A stretch of 64,000 nucleotides of DNA from Poriferisodalis sp965231925 (GCA_965231925.1 OZ246894.1:2728001-2792000), one strand, 5' to 3'. Counted from the stretch's first letter, positions 43,694 to 52,861 are shown. The notes: generated by a model from the sequence alone, not told the origin. Made by a program: numbers and translations.

Positions 43694-44620
43694 ATGGCAG
43701 CGCCCAAGATCATCCTCGACTGCGACCCGGGCCATGACGACGCTGTGGCGATCCTGCTGGCGGCGCAGCACTGCGACGTGCTGGCCATCACCACCGTGTC
43801 GGGGAACGCGCCGCTGACGCTGACCACCCAGAACGCCCTGCTGATGTGCGAACTTGCCGGGCTGGACATTCCTGTCCACGCGGGCGCGGATCGGCCGCTG
43901 CTGGTGCCTGCCGCCCATGCGCCGCGTGCCCACGGGGCGACGGGCCTCGACGGGCCGCCGAGGCCCGAGGTTCACCGCAGCGAAGCCAACAACGACGCCG
44001 TCGGCTGCATCATCGAGACAGTCCGGGGGCACGACGACGTATGGCTCGTGCCGGTGGGGCCGCTCACGAACATCGCGCTCGCATTCCGGCAAGCCCCCGA
44101 CATCGTCGAGCGCCTCGCCGGCGTCTCGCTCATGGGCGGCGCTATCGGACCGGGCAACGTCACGCCCACCGCCGAGTTCAACATCTGGGCCGACCCGCAC
44201 GCAGCCCAGATCGTGTTCGCTGCCGGCGCGCCGCTGGTGCGCATGGCGGGGCTGAGCCTCACCCACCAGCTCTGCGTGGGCCCCACCGAGACTGCTGCGC
44301 TGCGAACCCACGGAGGCGCCGTGCCGACCTTCGTCGCCGACCTGTTCGAGTTCTACCTTGCCGGCTATCGCGAGCGGGCCGGGCTGGAGGCTGCACCGAT
44401 GCATGACCCCTGCGCTGTGCTGGCCGTCACGCGGCCCGACCTGTTCACCTTCGCGGCCCGCCATGTCGACGTGGAGACTGACGGCACGCTCACCCGGGGC
44501 ATGACCGTCGCCGACGAGCGGCCGGGCACGGACGCCGTCCCCAACTGCGAGGTTGCCGTCAGCATCGAGGCCAGCCCGGCGCTGGAGTTGATCGTCGAGG
44601 CTGTCTGCAGCTACCGCTAG
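43694..44620 (+). CDS. Inosine-uridine-preferring nucleoside hydrolase
   Basis: 308 aa. DCDPGHDDAVAILLA at about residues 9-23 is the calcium-binding signature. SEANNDAVGCI, VPVGPLTNIALA, LMGGAI, AEFNIWADPHAA (about 160) and MHDPCAV (about 236) complete the active site. It cleaves the N-glycosidic bond of ribonucleosides to base and ribose in the cytosol (salvage or catabolism); base preference cannot be fixed. GAGAG precedes the ATG. Same strand as the DinB-like gene (62-bp gap). Confidence 0.92.
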   Translation: MAAPKIILDCDPGHDDAVAILLAAQHCDVLAITTVSGNAPLTLTTQNALLMCELAGLDIPVHAGADRPLLVPAAHAPRAHGATGLDGPPRPEVHRSEANNDAVGCIIETVRGHDDVWLVPVGPLTNIALAFRQAPDIVERLAGVSLMGGAIGPGNVTPTAEFNIWADPHAAQIVFAAGAPLVRMAGLSLTHQLCVGPTETAALRTHGGAVPTFVADLFEFYLAGYRERAGLEAAPMHDPCAVLAVTRPDLFTFAARHVDVETDGTLTRGMTVADERPGTDAVPNCEVAVSIEASPALELIVEAVCSYR

Positions 44621-44664
44621 CGGCACGCAAACAGCTCGGCCCTCCCGCAATCGCACCAGCTCGT

Positions 44665-44738
44665 GCCGCTCTTGTTCGCTCCGCTCACGGGCCGCTCGGG
44701 CCACGGCTACGCCTACCGGCGCAGCCTCTGGGTACCGT
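44665..44738 (+). repeat. Dispersed ~74-bp repeat, copy A, ending in the selD promoter
   Basis: Close to 88 percent identical by eye to copy B at 59157-59229. Both copies start GCCGCTCTTGTTCGCT, run through CTCACGGGCCGCTCGGGCC, and end in the -10 region of a leaderless gene (selD here). Confidence 0.85.
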
Positions 44739-44745
44739 TGCCACT
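44733..44745 (+). promoter_or_regulatory. Leaderless promoter of selD
   Basis: TACCGT at 44733-44738 followed by exactly 7 nt and the GTG at 44746. No Shine-Dalgarno is visible. Confidence 0.55.
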
Positions 44746-45867
44746 GTGCCGACCGACAGCACACCAAACGGCCCGGCGTTCCGGCTGAGCCAGTACAGCC
44801 ACGGCGCGGGCTGAGCGTGCAAGCTCGGCCCGTCCGAGCTGGCGCAGGTCTTGCGCCACCTGACTCCCCCATCGCACCCGGATCTGGTGGTCGGCAACGA
44901 CACCAGCGACGACGCCGCCGTGTGGCGGCTCTCTGAGGGCCAGCTGCTGGTCAGCTCCACCGATTTCTTCGCCCCAATCGTGGACGACGCGCGCACGTGG
45001 GGCCGCATCGCTGCAGCCAACGCGGCCAGCGACATCTACGCCATGGGCGCTAGCCCGCTGTTCGCGCTGAATCTGGCAGCCTGGCCCCGCGAGGTGCTGC
45101 CGCTGGACCTGTTGGGCGAGGTGCTGGCAGGCGGCGCCGACGCCGCCGCTGAGGGCGGCTGGGTGGTGGCCGGCGGTCACACCATCGACGGCCCCGAACC
45201 GCTCTACGGCATGGCGGTGACCGGCATCAGCACCCCCGCAGCAGGAAACGGCCTGCTCACCAACGCCGGCGGGCAGGCGGGCCAGGCCCTCGTGCTCACC
45301 AAGCCGCTCGGCACGGGCCTGCTTGCCACAGCACTGAAACGCTCCGATCCCGAAGCAGTCGCCCGAGATGGCGCGCTGTCTGGGGCCTACGAAGCCGGCG
45401 TGGCCGAGATGTGCAGGCTCAACGATGCCGCCGCCGCTGCGGCGATCCGGGCAGGAGCAACGGCAGCCACCGATGTCACCGGCTTCGGCTTGCTGGGGCA
45501 CCTCGCCGAGCTCGCAGCAGCGAGCGGGGTGGGCGCCGCGGTGGAAGCCGGCGCAGTGCCGCTGCTGCCCGGGGTGATCGGGCTCGCGACCAGCGGCTTC
45601 GTACCCGGAGGCACCGGGCGCAACCTTGAGCACCTCGCCGAGCGCCTCGACGGCAGCGACGAGCTCACCCGCTCCGTGCTCGGCGATCCCCAGACTTCAG
45701 GCGGCCTGCTGTTCAGCCTCGATCCCGGCCGAGCCGGCGAAGCGGTGCGCGAGCTGCGCGACAGCGGCCACGCCGCTGCAGTGATCGGCGAGCTGACCGG
45801 CGGCTCGGTCGGAACGATCGTGATCGCCGGCGCGCTCACCGGAAGCAACATCGCGGGCTCCCGCTGA
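44746..45867 (+). CDS. selD: Selenide, water dikinase, itself a selenoprotein (TGA = Sec23)
   Basis: 373 aa when the TGA at 44812-44814 is read as selenocysteine. The frame reads YSHGAG-Sec-ACKLGPSELAQ, which is the SelD active-site region where Sec or Cys is normal; the conserved Lys is three residues on. The rest is typical: NDTSDDAAVWRL, SSTDFFAPIVDD, ANAASDIYAMG, TDVTGFGLLGHL, SDPQTSGGLL-like GDPQTSGGLL. It makes selenophosphate from selenide and ATP for Sec-tRNA synthesis. The GTG at 44746 is chosen because the family N-terminus begins there and a -10 box precedes it by 7 nt; ignoring the TGA would truncate the gene to 44851. selA, selB and selC are not in this window. Confidence 0.94.
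44823..44858 (+). promoter_or_regulatory. Bacterial SECIS hairpin(s) of selD
   Basis: The main candidate is a perfect 7-bp stem (44840-44846 with 44852-44858) with a GGTCT loop (44847-44851), the same loop as E. coli fdhF, starting 25 nt after the TGA. A second perfect 6-bp stem (44823-44828 with 44834-44839) lies between it and the TGA and may stack on it. Confidence 0.78.
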
Positions 45868-45875
45868 GGCCTGCG

Positions 45876-46445
45876 ATGGTCACGGGGCGGCGGGGGGTGT
45901 TTCCCGGCTCGTTCAATCCGCCGACCACTGCGCATCTCGCCATCAGCGAGGCCGTGGTCAAACAGCACCGTCTCGATGTGCTCGTGTGGACAGTGAGCCG
46001 GGTGGCGCTCGCCAAGGAAGAGGTGCAGCTCCCGCGGCTCGCCGACCGGATCGCAGTCCTCGAAGCCGTCGCTGCGCCGATCGATTGGCTCGAGATTGCC
46101 GTCACCGAGGTGCAGCTGCTGTCGGAGATCGCAGCCGGCTTCGACGTGATCGTGATGGGCGCCGACAAGTGGCACCAGATCCACGACCCGGTCTTCTACG
46201 GCAACGATCCGGCCCGCCGCGACGCGTCCATCGCTGCGCTGCCGGCCGTCGCCATCGCGGCCCGCCCGCCGCACGACTGCCCCGCCGAGCTGGTACTCGA
46301 CTTGCCGGACTGGGTGGGCACCGTGTCGAGCACCAAAGCCCGCACCACCGACCCCGCCCTGATGGTTGCCGAGGCGGTCCAATTCGACACGAAGACCGGC
46401 GCCTGGACCGACCCGGTGCGCTACGAGGCCTGGCTGAGCGGCTAG
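45876..46445 (+). CDS. NadD-like nucleotidyltransferase
   Basis: 189 aa. PGSFNPPTTAHLAI is the nucleotide-binding (H/T)xGH-class motif, and VSSTKAR near residue 150 is the C-terminal ISSTxxR-type motif. This fits the nicotinate/nicotinamide mononucleotide adenylyltransferase fold; GADKWHQI is a further family-like stretch. Substrate is uncertain because the usual NadD neighbours are absent. It starts 8 bp after the selD stop, so it is probably co-transcribed with it, though no selenium role is known for this family. Confidence 0.8.
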   Translation: MVTGRRGVFPGSFNPPTTAHLAISEAVVKQHRLDVLVWTVSRVALAKEEVQLPRLADRIAVLEAVAAPIDWLEIAVTEVQLLSEIAAGFDVIVMGADKWHQIHDPVFYGNDPARRDASIAALPAVAIAARPPHDCPAELVLDLPDWVGTVSSTKARTTDPALMVAEAVQFDTKTGAWTDPVRYEAWLSG

Positions 46446-46465
46446 CAGCAACACTGGGGAGCGTT

Positions 46466-47443
46466 ATGGACGAGATTCTCGATGTAGACCTGCTCGCGTT
46501 CGAGCACCGTTCGCCAGTCCAGCGCCGGGCGGTCACCGACGGCGTCATGGCAAGCCTGCGGACGGGCTTCGTTTACACCGCGCACGATCTCTCGGGCGGC
46601 CTGCTCGACGAGGCGTACGACGTGCTCGGCCGGTTCTTCGCGCTCGAGCCCGACACCAAGGCGCGCTATGTCGACGCGGAGTCGTTCGGCGCTCGCGGCT
46701 ACACCGGCCCGCTCACCGAGACCGCCGCCGTCTCCGACCTTCCCGATTGGAAGGAGATGTTCAACTGGAGCGACCTGCCTCCCGCAGGCCACCCGCTCAC
46801 CGTCACCTACGGTCGCTGGTACCGGCCCTCGATCTTTCCCGATGATGAGATCAGCGGCGCCGCCGAGATCCTCACCGAGTTCCACCGGCGGCTGGTGGAA
46901 CTGCAGCGGCGCTTCCTGCGGGTGATCGCCGAGGGCATCGGCGCCCATGAGACGTACTTCGACAGGATGACCACGTTCGGCACGCACCTGTCGCGGGCCA
47001 TCCACTACCCGCCGATGTCACATGCGCCCGCCGCCGGTGCCGAGGGCCACATCTGGGCCGACGAGCACGCCGACATCAACCTCATCACGGCATTGCCGCG
47101 GGCCACCGAGCGGGGCCTGCAAGTGCAGATAGACGGCCAGTGGGTCGATGCAGCCCCGCCCGACGACCACGTCATCATCAACTCGGGCATCATGCTCGAG
47201 CACGTCACCAACGGCCTGATCGGCGCCGGCTGGCACCGCGTCAAGGCCGACCCCGTCCAGCGCGGCAGCCGCCTCAGCGTGGTGCAGTTCTGCCACCCCC
47301 GCCCGTCCACCATCCTCACGCCCGCGCCGTCCACGGTCGGCCCGGATCGCCCGTGCCGCTACGAAGCCGTCTCCGCCGAAGACCGCCTCGAAGAAGTGAT
47401 CTGGGAGATCAACCTCATCCCCGACGCCCGCCGCGTCGACTGA
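46466..47443 (+). CDS. 2OG-Fe(II) oxygenase, isopenicillin-N-synthase-like
   Basis: 325 aa from ATG 46466 with GGGGAG upstream. Typical DIOX_N start (MDEILDVDLLAFEH, ASLRTGFVYTAHDLS) and double-stranded beta-helix: iron ligands HAD in ADEHADINLITAL (about 202-204) and the His of GWHRVKAD (about 258), with the 2OG Arg in RLSVVQFCHP. It should use Fe(II), O2 and 2-oxoglutarate to oxidise a small molecule; substrate unknown. The gene is 20 bp after the NadD-like gene, and convergent with mtr. Confidence 0.88.
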   Translation: MDEILDVDLLAFEHRSPVQRRAVTDGVMASLRTGFVYTAHDLSGGLLDEAYDVLGRFFALEPDTKARYVDAESFGARGYTGPLTETAAVSDLPDWKEMFNWSDLPPAGHPLTVTYGRWYRPSIFPDDEISGAAEILTEFHRRLVELQRRFLRVIAEGIGAHETYFDRMTTFGTHLSRAIHYPPMSHAPAAGAEGHIWADEHADINLITALPRATERGLQVQIDGQWVDAAPPDDHVIINSGIMLEHVTNGLIGAGWHRVKADPVQRGSRLSVVQFCHPRPSTILTPAPSTVGPDRPCRYEAVSAEDRLEEVIWEINLIPDARRVD

Positions 47444-47457
47444 ACGAGCACCGCCGG

Positions 47458-48870
47458 CTACAGCTCGAGCAGGGCGTTCTCGATGACCTCGGTGAGGGCC
47501 GGGTGTATGTAGAACTGGTCGTGGGCCATCTGGTCGACGGTCTGACCGAACGCCATGCCCTGGATGAGCTGCTGGATCAGCGTGGAGGCTTGGGGCCCGA
47601 TGATGTGGGCGCCGAGCAGCTCGCGGGTCTCGCTGTGCGCGATCAGCTTGGCGAAGCTGGAGTGGTCTTCCATGGCCCAGCCATAGGCGGTGTGGCCGAA
47701 GGGCTTGTTGGCCACCGTGATCGGCAGGCCCGCGGCGCGGGCGTCGCGCTCGGTGAGGCCGACCGAGGCGACTTGGGGGTGGGAGAACACCGCATGGGGC
47801 ACCAGGTCTTCGCGGACCGTGTGCATCGGGCCGTCTGCTTTGCCTTCGGCGACGAGCAGGTTGTGGCGCAGCGCCCGCACCTGGGCGTTGGCGAGGTGCT
47901 TGAGCTGGATCTCGCTTGCGAGATCGCCGAACGACCACACCCCGGGCGCGCTTGCACGGAAGTGCTCGTCGACCAGCACGCGGCCGCCCTCGTGGTCAAC
48001 CCCGGCCGCTTCGAGGTTCAGCAAGTCGCCGTTGGGGATTCGCCCGGTGGCCACCAGCAGCACATCGGCGCTGACCTGCTGGTGCTGCCCGCCGATGCTG
48101 AGCTCGACCGAGACGCCGCCGCCCGGCTCGGGGCTGACCTGGGTGATCGTGGCGCCGAGCCGCAGGTCGAAGTGCCGCTCGGCCGCACGGGTGTACGCCC
48201 CCGAGACGTCGTCGTCTTCGGCCCGCAGCAAGCGCTCGCTGCGGTTGATCATGGTGACCTCGGTGCCGAGTGCCGAGAACACGTAGCCCAGTTCGGCGGC
48301 GATGTAGCCGCCGCCCAGCACGATCATGCGCCGGGGCAGTTCGTCGAGTCGCATGACGGTGTCGGACGTGTGATACGGCGTGCGCTCCAAACCGGGGAAC
48401 GGCGGGATGAACGGCCGTGCCCCGGCACCGAGCACCACGTGGCGCCCGCGGATGCGGGCGCTGCCGCCGTCGTTCAGCTCGACCTCGAGCTCACGGTCGG
48501 CCACGAAGCGGCCTTCGCCCAAGAACACGTCGATGTTCGGGCAGGCCGTGCCGCAGCGGAACACCTTGCCGCCTTCGGCGATCGGGTCGATGCGCCCGAA
48601 CACGCGATCCCGAATGGCGGGCCAGTCGGCGCCGTCGAAGCTGGCCGAAATGCCGTAGGTGGCAGCCGTATCGATCGTGTCGGCCACGTCGGCGGCGTAC
48701 ACGAACATCTTCGAGGGGATGCAGCCCACATTGAGGCAGGTGCCGCCGAACGCGCTGCGTTCGACCAGCGCGATCGACCAGTCGTCGAACTCCGGCCCGG
48801 GAATCGAGTTGGCCGAACCGCTGCCGACGATGACAAGGTCGAACTCGGCCGGCTCGGACGCGCCCGGCAT
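47458..48870 (-). CDS. mtr: Mycothione reductase
   Basis: 470 aa. Pyridine nucleotide-disulfide oxidoreductase with the redox pair in GGTCLNVGCIPSKMFVYAADVA (about residue 40; the two Cys are five apart), NAD(P)H motif VLGGGYIAAELG, GDLASEIQLKHLAN and the C-terminal HPALTEVIENALLEL with the catalytic His. SKMFVYAADVAD is typical of mycothione reductase rather than lipoamide dehydrogenase. It regenerates mycothiol with NADPH, an actinobacterial trait. The ATG overlaps the upstream serine hydrolase stop (TGATG), so the two genes are coupled. Confidence 0.9.
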   Translation of the reverse strand: MPGASEPAEFDLVIVGSGSANSIPGPEFDDWSIALVERSAFGGTCLNVGCIPSKMFVYAADVADTIDTAATYGISASFDGADWPAIRDRVFGRIDPIAEGGKVFRCGTACPNIDVFLGEGRFVADRELEVELNDGGSARIRGRHVVLGAGARPFIPPFPGLERTPYHTSDTVMRLDELPRRMIVLGGGYIAAELGYVFSALGTEVTMINRSERLLRAEDDDVSGAYTRAAERHFDLRLGATITQVSPEPGGGVSVELSIGGQHQQVSADVLLVATGRIPNGDLLNLEAAGVDHEGGRVLVDEHFRASAPGVWSFGDLASEIQLKHLANAQVRALRHNLLVAEGKADGPMHTVREDLVPHAVFSHPQVASVGLTERDARAAGLPITVANKPFGHTAYGWAMEDHSSFAKLIAHSETRELLGAHIIGPQASTLIQQLIQGMAFGQTVDQMAHDQFYIHPALTEVIENALLEL

Positions 48871-50162
48871 CACACCAGCGCCTGGTAGACGAGCGCCTTC
48901 AGCTCAGGCCGAATCGGGTGGACGCTGGAAGGCAGCAGCTGAGTGAGAAACACGAGCGTGAGGTCTTCGGCCGGGTCGACCCAGAACGCCGTGGAAGCAG
49001 CCCCGCCCCAGGCGAACTCGCCCTTGCTGGAGACGACCTTCGCCTTGGCCGGGTCGAGCACCACCGAGAAGCCCAACCCGAAGCCGACACCGTCGAAGGC
49101 TGCCTCGGAGAACAGGGCACGGCCGCACTCGGTCAGGTCGGTCCCGCCCGGCAGGTGATTGCTGGCCATGAACTCGAGGGTGCGCCGGCCGATGATGCGG
49201 GCGCCGCCGAGCTCGCCGCCGTTGCACAGCATCTGGGTGAAGCGGTGATAGTCGCCCATGGTCGAGACCAGACCGCCGCCGCCGGAGAGGATCTTGGGCG
49301 GTCCCAGGTATGCCGAGGTGCGAGGGTCGTCCATCAGCGTGCGCGCCAAGCCCGGATCGTCGGGGCGATACGCCGGCATCGTCGGCCCCGTGTTGCCCGC
49401 AGCGGCACGGGCCGCCAGCGTGGCGGTCGTGTAGTTCGCCGCAAAGCGCTCGACGTCGGCGGGCGGCACCTCGAAGCCCGTATCGACCATGCCCAGCGGC
49501 CCGGTCACATGCTCGACGAGATAGTCGTCGAGCGATTGGCCCGAGACCAGCTCGACGATTCGCCCCAGGACGTCGGTGGAGTAGCTGTAGTTCCACTCGG
49601 TGCCCGGATCGAACAGCAGCGGGAGCGACGCGAGCGCCTCGCAGGTCTCCTCCAAGTTGCCCGGTGCGCCCCAGTTGAAGCCATTGGCTCGGTACAGCGC
49701 GTCGACCTCGTTGGCGAAGTGGAAGTCGTAGGTCAGGCCCGATGTGTGGGTCAACAGGGCGTGGATGGTGACTTCGCTCGCCGGCTCTCGGGTTTGGTAT
49801 TGCATCACGTTGCCGCCGCTGAACACGCGTGCATTCGCGAACGCCGGGATCCAGCGCGAGATCGGATCGGAGAGCTGGAACAAGCCCTGCTCGTAGAGCT
49901 GCATGGCGGCGACCGACACGATGGGCTTGGTCATCGAGTAGATGCGAAAGATCGTGTCGGACGTGACCGGCAGCGACCGCTCGCAGTCGCGTTCCCCGTA
50001 GCGGTGGGTGTAAGCGATCTGGCCGCCGCGGGCAACCAGCACCGAGACGCCCGGAAGGCGGCCGTCGTCGACATAGCGATTCAGGTGCGTTGCGATGCGC
50101 TCCAGCCGGCTGGCGTCGAACCCCGCTTCGGCCGGTTCGACTTCCGCCTCAATCGATCCCAT
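48870..50162 (-). CDS. Serine hydrolase (class C beta-lactamase family)
   Basis: 430 aa from ATG 50162, with GGAGG upstream; longer frames are not family-like. The active-site S-x-x-K is in FRIYSMTKP (about residue 75), the Tyr motif is in EWNYSYSTDVLGRI, and the third motif region is FAWGGAASTAFWVDP. No signal peptide is visible, so it is probably cytosolic and more likely an esterase or peptidase than a true beta-lactamase; the family includes EstB-like esterases. It is first in a two-gene unit with mtr. An AT-rich divergent promoter region lies upstream. Confidence 0.88.
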   Translation of the reverse strand: MGSIEAEVEPAEAGFDASRLERIATHLNRYVDDGRLPGVSVLVARGGQIAYTHRYGERDCERSLPVTSDTIFRIYSMTKPIVSVAAMQLYEQGLFQLSDPISRWIPAFANARVFSGGNVMQYQTREPASEVTIHALLTHTSGLTYDFHFANEVDALYRANGFNWGAPGNLEETCEALASLPLLFDPGTEWNYSYSTDVLGRIVELVSGQSLDDYLVEHVTGPLGMVDTGFEVPPADVERFAANYTTATLAARAAAGNTGPTMPAYRPDDPGLARTLMDDPRTSAYLGPPKILSGGGGLVSTMGDYHRFTQMLCNGGELGGARIIGRRTLEFMASNHLPGGTDLTECGRALFSEAAFDGVGFGLGFSVVLDPAKAKVVSSKGEFAWGGAASTAFWVDPAEDLTLVFLTQLLPSSVHPIRPELKALVYQALV

Positions 50163-50479
50163 CGCTGCCTCCGCCGCCGTGGTGCTGCAACGCCGCAGGC
50201 TACGGCGCAGGTGCCCTCCGGTCGCGCCGACGACGGCTCTGCGGGCCGTCCCAGGTGCGCACGCTTGCCAGTCGCCGCATCCAAGCTCGCGACCGCACCC
50301 GAATCGACTGCCAGAGACAGTTTCCCAAACTACACCAAAACTATGGAAAATAGTTGAAACAAACTCTCTTGACAGCACATATGCAATCGCTACTAGAGTG
50401 CCGCTGACCTGTCGGACGCTTGGCCGTGCACATAGGGCCTCCGGTATCGAGTGATGCAGCGAAAGGTGAAGCGCCTGTG
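50163..50479. promoter_or_regulatory. 317-bp divergent regulatory region with operator and sigma70-like promoter
   Basis: No gene seen. An AT-rich island (about 50325-50400) stands out in this GC-rich window. It holds a perfect inverted repeat, AACTAT / ATAGTT with 5-nt spacer, at 50339-50355. A consensus TTGACA -35 (50369-50374) is followed after 16 bp by TACTAG (50391-50396), facing right. Probable operator and promoter for the small gene at 50480. Confidence 0.6.
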
Positions 50480-50848
50480 ATGTCCACGCATGAATTCTGT
50501 TTGTTTGTCGACGGCGCCGACTTAGGCGCCGCATCGACGGTTGAGCAACTGGGTTGCGCCGGCTACTCCCATCCAGCCGCAGCATCCCACGACGGTGTCC
50601 AGGCGCTCGTGTTCTCGCGTCGAGCGGTGCTTCTCACCGATGCGGTGGTCGCCGCGGTCACAACGGCCGAACGTATTCCCGGGCTCTGCGTGGCCAGGGA
50701 AGCCCGCAGCGGGGATGTTGCAGTATTCGACCCGCTTTCGCTGCAACTCACGACACACTGCGCAGTCGAAGCGCCGACCGACCTCGTCGGCACCGCACCG
50801 GGACGAGAACGTCGCCGTGGGACCACGCTGAGGCACGCCGACACCTGA
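50480..50848 (+). CDS. Small conserved-looking hypothetical protein
   Basis: 122 aa. ATG at 50480 (a GTG one codon earlier is possible), GAAAGGTG about 11 nt upstream. It begins STHEFCLFVDGADL, then SHDGVQALVFSRRAVLLTDAVVAAVTTAERIPGL. This resembles small actinobacterial proteins of the type 'VDLFIEGADL...DGVQ', often found beside phage- or plasmid-like helix-turn-helix genes, but I cannot name the family. It has its own strong TTGACA promoter with a palindrome just upstream, unlike the leaderless genes around it. Confidence 0.6.
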   Translation: MSTHEFCLFVDGADLGAASTVEQLGCAGYSHPAAASHDGVQALVFSRRAVLLTDAVVAAVTTAERIPGLCVAREARSGDVAVFDPLSLQLTTHCAVEAPTDLVGTAPGRERRRGTTLRHADT

Positions 50849-51004
50849 GACTCGGTCAACTGAGTACGCACATAGGCTTGCGCACCCTCGCGATGGGGCA
50901 CGTCGTGTCGCCCGCTCGTGTCCCCGGTCTGCGTTGGAGCGGGCTCACGGGGCCGCTGGACTTGGCCTCGACCGGCAGATGCTGTGCGCTCCTAGAGTCG
51001 TGCG

Positions 51005-51709
51005 GTGTGGATGTCGGCGGCGGGCGATATGGCTGACGAGCAGGTGCTCTCGCGACTGCTGATCGTCCGCCACGGCGAGTCCGTCGCTATGGCCGAAGGA
51101 GTCGTCGGCGGACCCAAGGGCTGCCGAGGTCTCACCGAGCTGGGTCGTGCCCAGGCCGCAGCGCTGCGTGACAGATTCGCCGCCGGACGTGAACCCGAGG
51201 TACAGGTCGTGTACTCCTCGCCGCTGCCTCGGGCCCGCGAGACAACCGAGATCGTGCTGCCGGCGCTCGGTACCGACAGCGAGCGGGGCAAACTCGAGAT
51301 TCACCTCCACGACGATCTTGAGGAGATGCGCCTGGGTCCCGCCGATGGCATGACGTGGGAGGCCGCGCGCGAGCACTTCGGGTTCATCCAACCCATGGAC
51401 CATCCCTACACACCTGTGCTCGAGGGCGGGGAGAGCCGGGCGGGGTTCCGTCACCGGGTGGCGCAGACACTCAACGACATCGCCGCATCTCACCCTGCCA
51501 AGACAGTCTTCGTGGGCTGCCATGGCGGCATTTCCTCGGCCGCGATGGCCATGGCATTCGGCATCGCGCCGAGTCACCGCGGCGTCGGCGTGGTCACCGC
51601 GGTGACCGCCATCACCGAGCTGGAATTGCTCGAGTGGAATGGGCGTCGCCTCTGGCAGGTCCGGCGCTTCAACGACGCAGCGCATCTTGCCGCAGTCGAG
51701 GCCGCCTGA
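51005..51709 (+). CDS. Histidine phosphatase (phosphoglycerate mutase-like)
   Basis: 234 aa. GTG at 51005 with TAGAGT 6 nt upstream supports this longer start over the ATG at 51029. The catalytic motif LLIVRHGES (about 18-26), YSSPLPRARETTEI and VFVGCHGGISSAA (second catalytic His) identify the branch-1 histidine phosphatase family. Substrate unknown; members hydrolyse sugar phosphates, cobalamin intermediates or nucleotides. Stand-alone gene ahead of the NicX-like operon. Confidence 0.88.
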   Translation: MWMSAAGDMADEQVLSRLLIVRHGESVAMAEGVVGGPKGCRGLTELGRAQAAALRDRFAAGREPEVQVVYSSPLPRARETTEIVLPALGTDSERGKLEIHLHDDLEEMRLGPADGMTWEAAREHFGFIQPMDHPYTPVLEGGESRAGFRHRVAQTLNDIAASHPAKTVFVGCHGGISSAAMAMAFGIAPSHRGVGVVTAVTAITELELLEWNGRRLWQVRRFNDAAHLAAVEAA

Positions 51710-51743
51710 GGCCGGAGGTGGACGCGCCGATCTGCGCAACCTC

Positions 51744-51749
51744 TAACTT
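51744..51749 (+). promoter_or_regulatory. Probable -10 box of the NicX-like operon
   Basis: TAACTT about 40 nt before the ATG at 51789, which has its own GGAGG site at 51779-51783, so here a short leader is expected. Confidence 0.35.
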
Positions 51750-51788
51750 GGCCCGTAGTCACAGAGCTTCGGGAGTCTGGAGGACCAC

Positions 51789-52835
51789 ATGCTGGTCGAA
51801 CGAATTGAAGCGAAGTGGATTGACGCCTTCTCGTCGGTCTTTGAGATGTGCGGTGTCGAACCCCCACAGACCGCAGCAATCCTGTCGGAGAGCCAGAGCA
51901 GGGCCGTCAACGTAAATCTCGCCGAGCTGGCGCTGGATCGCCTTGGTACACCGCCGATTCATGTCGTTGTCCCCACGCCGCGCCAATCCGCCCCAGTACC
52001 GGTGCGCTCGACGGGCGCGTCCGATGCGATTGCCGGCTCGACGGCGGTGATCGCTGCCCTCGGGGCCGTCGACTTTGTCGTCGACTGCACCGTGGAGGGG
52101 ATGCTGCACGCGGCGGAACTCCCGAAGATCCTGGGTGAGGGCACCCGCATCCTCATGGTCTCCAACGAGCACCCTGAGGCCCTCGAGCGGCTGCGGCCGA
52201 CGCCAGAACTCGAACCGAAGGTGAAGGTTGGCATCAAGAAGCTGATCGCGGCATCCGAGATGCGCGTGACCTCCGCGGCGGGCACCGACCTGGTTGTCGA
52301 CGTAGGCGGGGCGCCATGCGGCGGCGGTTGGGGATACACGGCACGGCCCGGCACCATCAGCCATTGGCCGGGCGGGCTGTGCCTGGCGTTCCCGAAGGCG
52401 GGCACGGTGAACGGCACCATCGTGATGGACCGCGGCGACATGAACCTCACGTTCAAGCGCTACATCGAGTCGCCGGTCACGCTGCACATCGACGACGACT
52501 ACGTCGTCAACGTCGAAGGCGACGGCACCGACGCCGCCCTGTTCCGCAGCTACACCGACGCCTGGGGCGACCGGGAGGCCTACGCGACCAGCCACGTGGG
52601 CTGGGGCATGAACCCCGGCGCCCGGTGGGACACGATGTCGCTGTACGACCGCAGCCAGACCAACGGCACCGAGCAGCGGGCCTTCGCCGGCAACTTCCTG
52701 TATTCGACCGGTGCCAACGAGCACGCCGGCCGTCACACGCTGGGGCACTTCGATCTGCCCATGCGCAGCCACAGCGTCTTCCTCGACGGCGAGGCAGTGG
52801 TGATCGACGGCGTGCTGCAGGGCGAGTTGGCCTGA
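51789..52835 (+). CDS. NicX/aminopeptidase T-like metalloenzyme (2,5-dihydroxypyridine dioxygenase family)
   Basis: 348 aa with GGAGG upstream. The family to which NicX (2,5-dihydroxypyridine 5,6-dioxygenase) belongs is related to M29 aminopeptidases. The key region reads DVGGAPCGGGWGYTARPGTI, then HWPGGLCLAFPKAGTVNG, and later ATSHVGWGMNPGARWDT and HAGRHTLGHFDLPMRSHS, which supply the His/Asp metal ligands. Whether the substrate is a hydroxypyridine or a peptide cannot be settled here. It is first in a row with AMP ligase, HIBADH-like and aminotransferase genes; together they look like a catabolic unit. Confidence 0.72.
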   Translation: MLVERIEAKWIDAFSSVFEMCGVEPPQTAAILSESQSRAVNVNLAELALDRLGTPPIHVVVPTPRQSAPVPVRSTGASDAIAGSTAVIAALGAVDFVVDCTVEGMLHAAELPKILGEGTRILMVSNEHPEALERLRPTPELEPKVKVGIKKLIAASEMRVTSAAGTDLVVDVGGAPCGGGWGYTARPGTISHWPGGLCLAFPKAGTVNGTIVMDRGDMNLTFKRYIESPVTLHIDDDYVVNVEGDGTDAALFRSYTDAWGDREAYATSHVGWGMNPGARWDTMSLYDRSQTNGTEQRAFAGNFLYSTGANEHAGRHTLGHFDLPMRSHSVFLDGEAVVIDGVLQGELA

Positions 52836-52861
52836 GGCCATCTGCCAGCAGATCGACGAAT

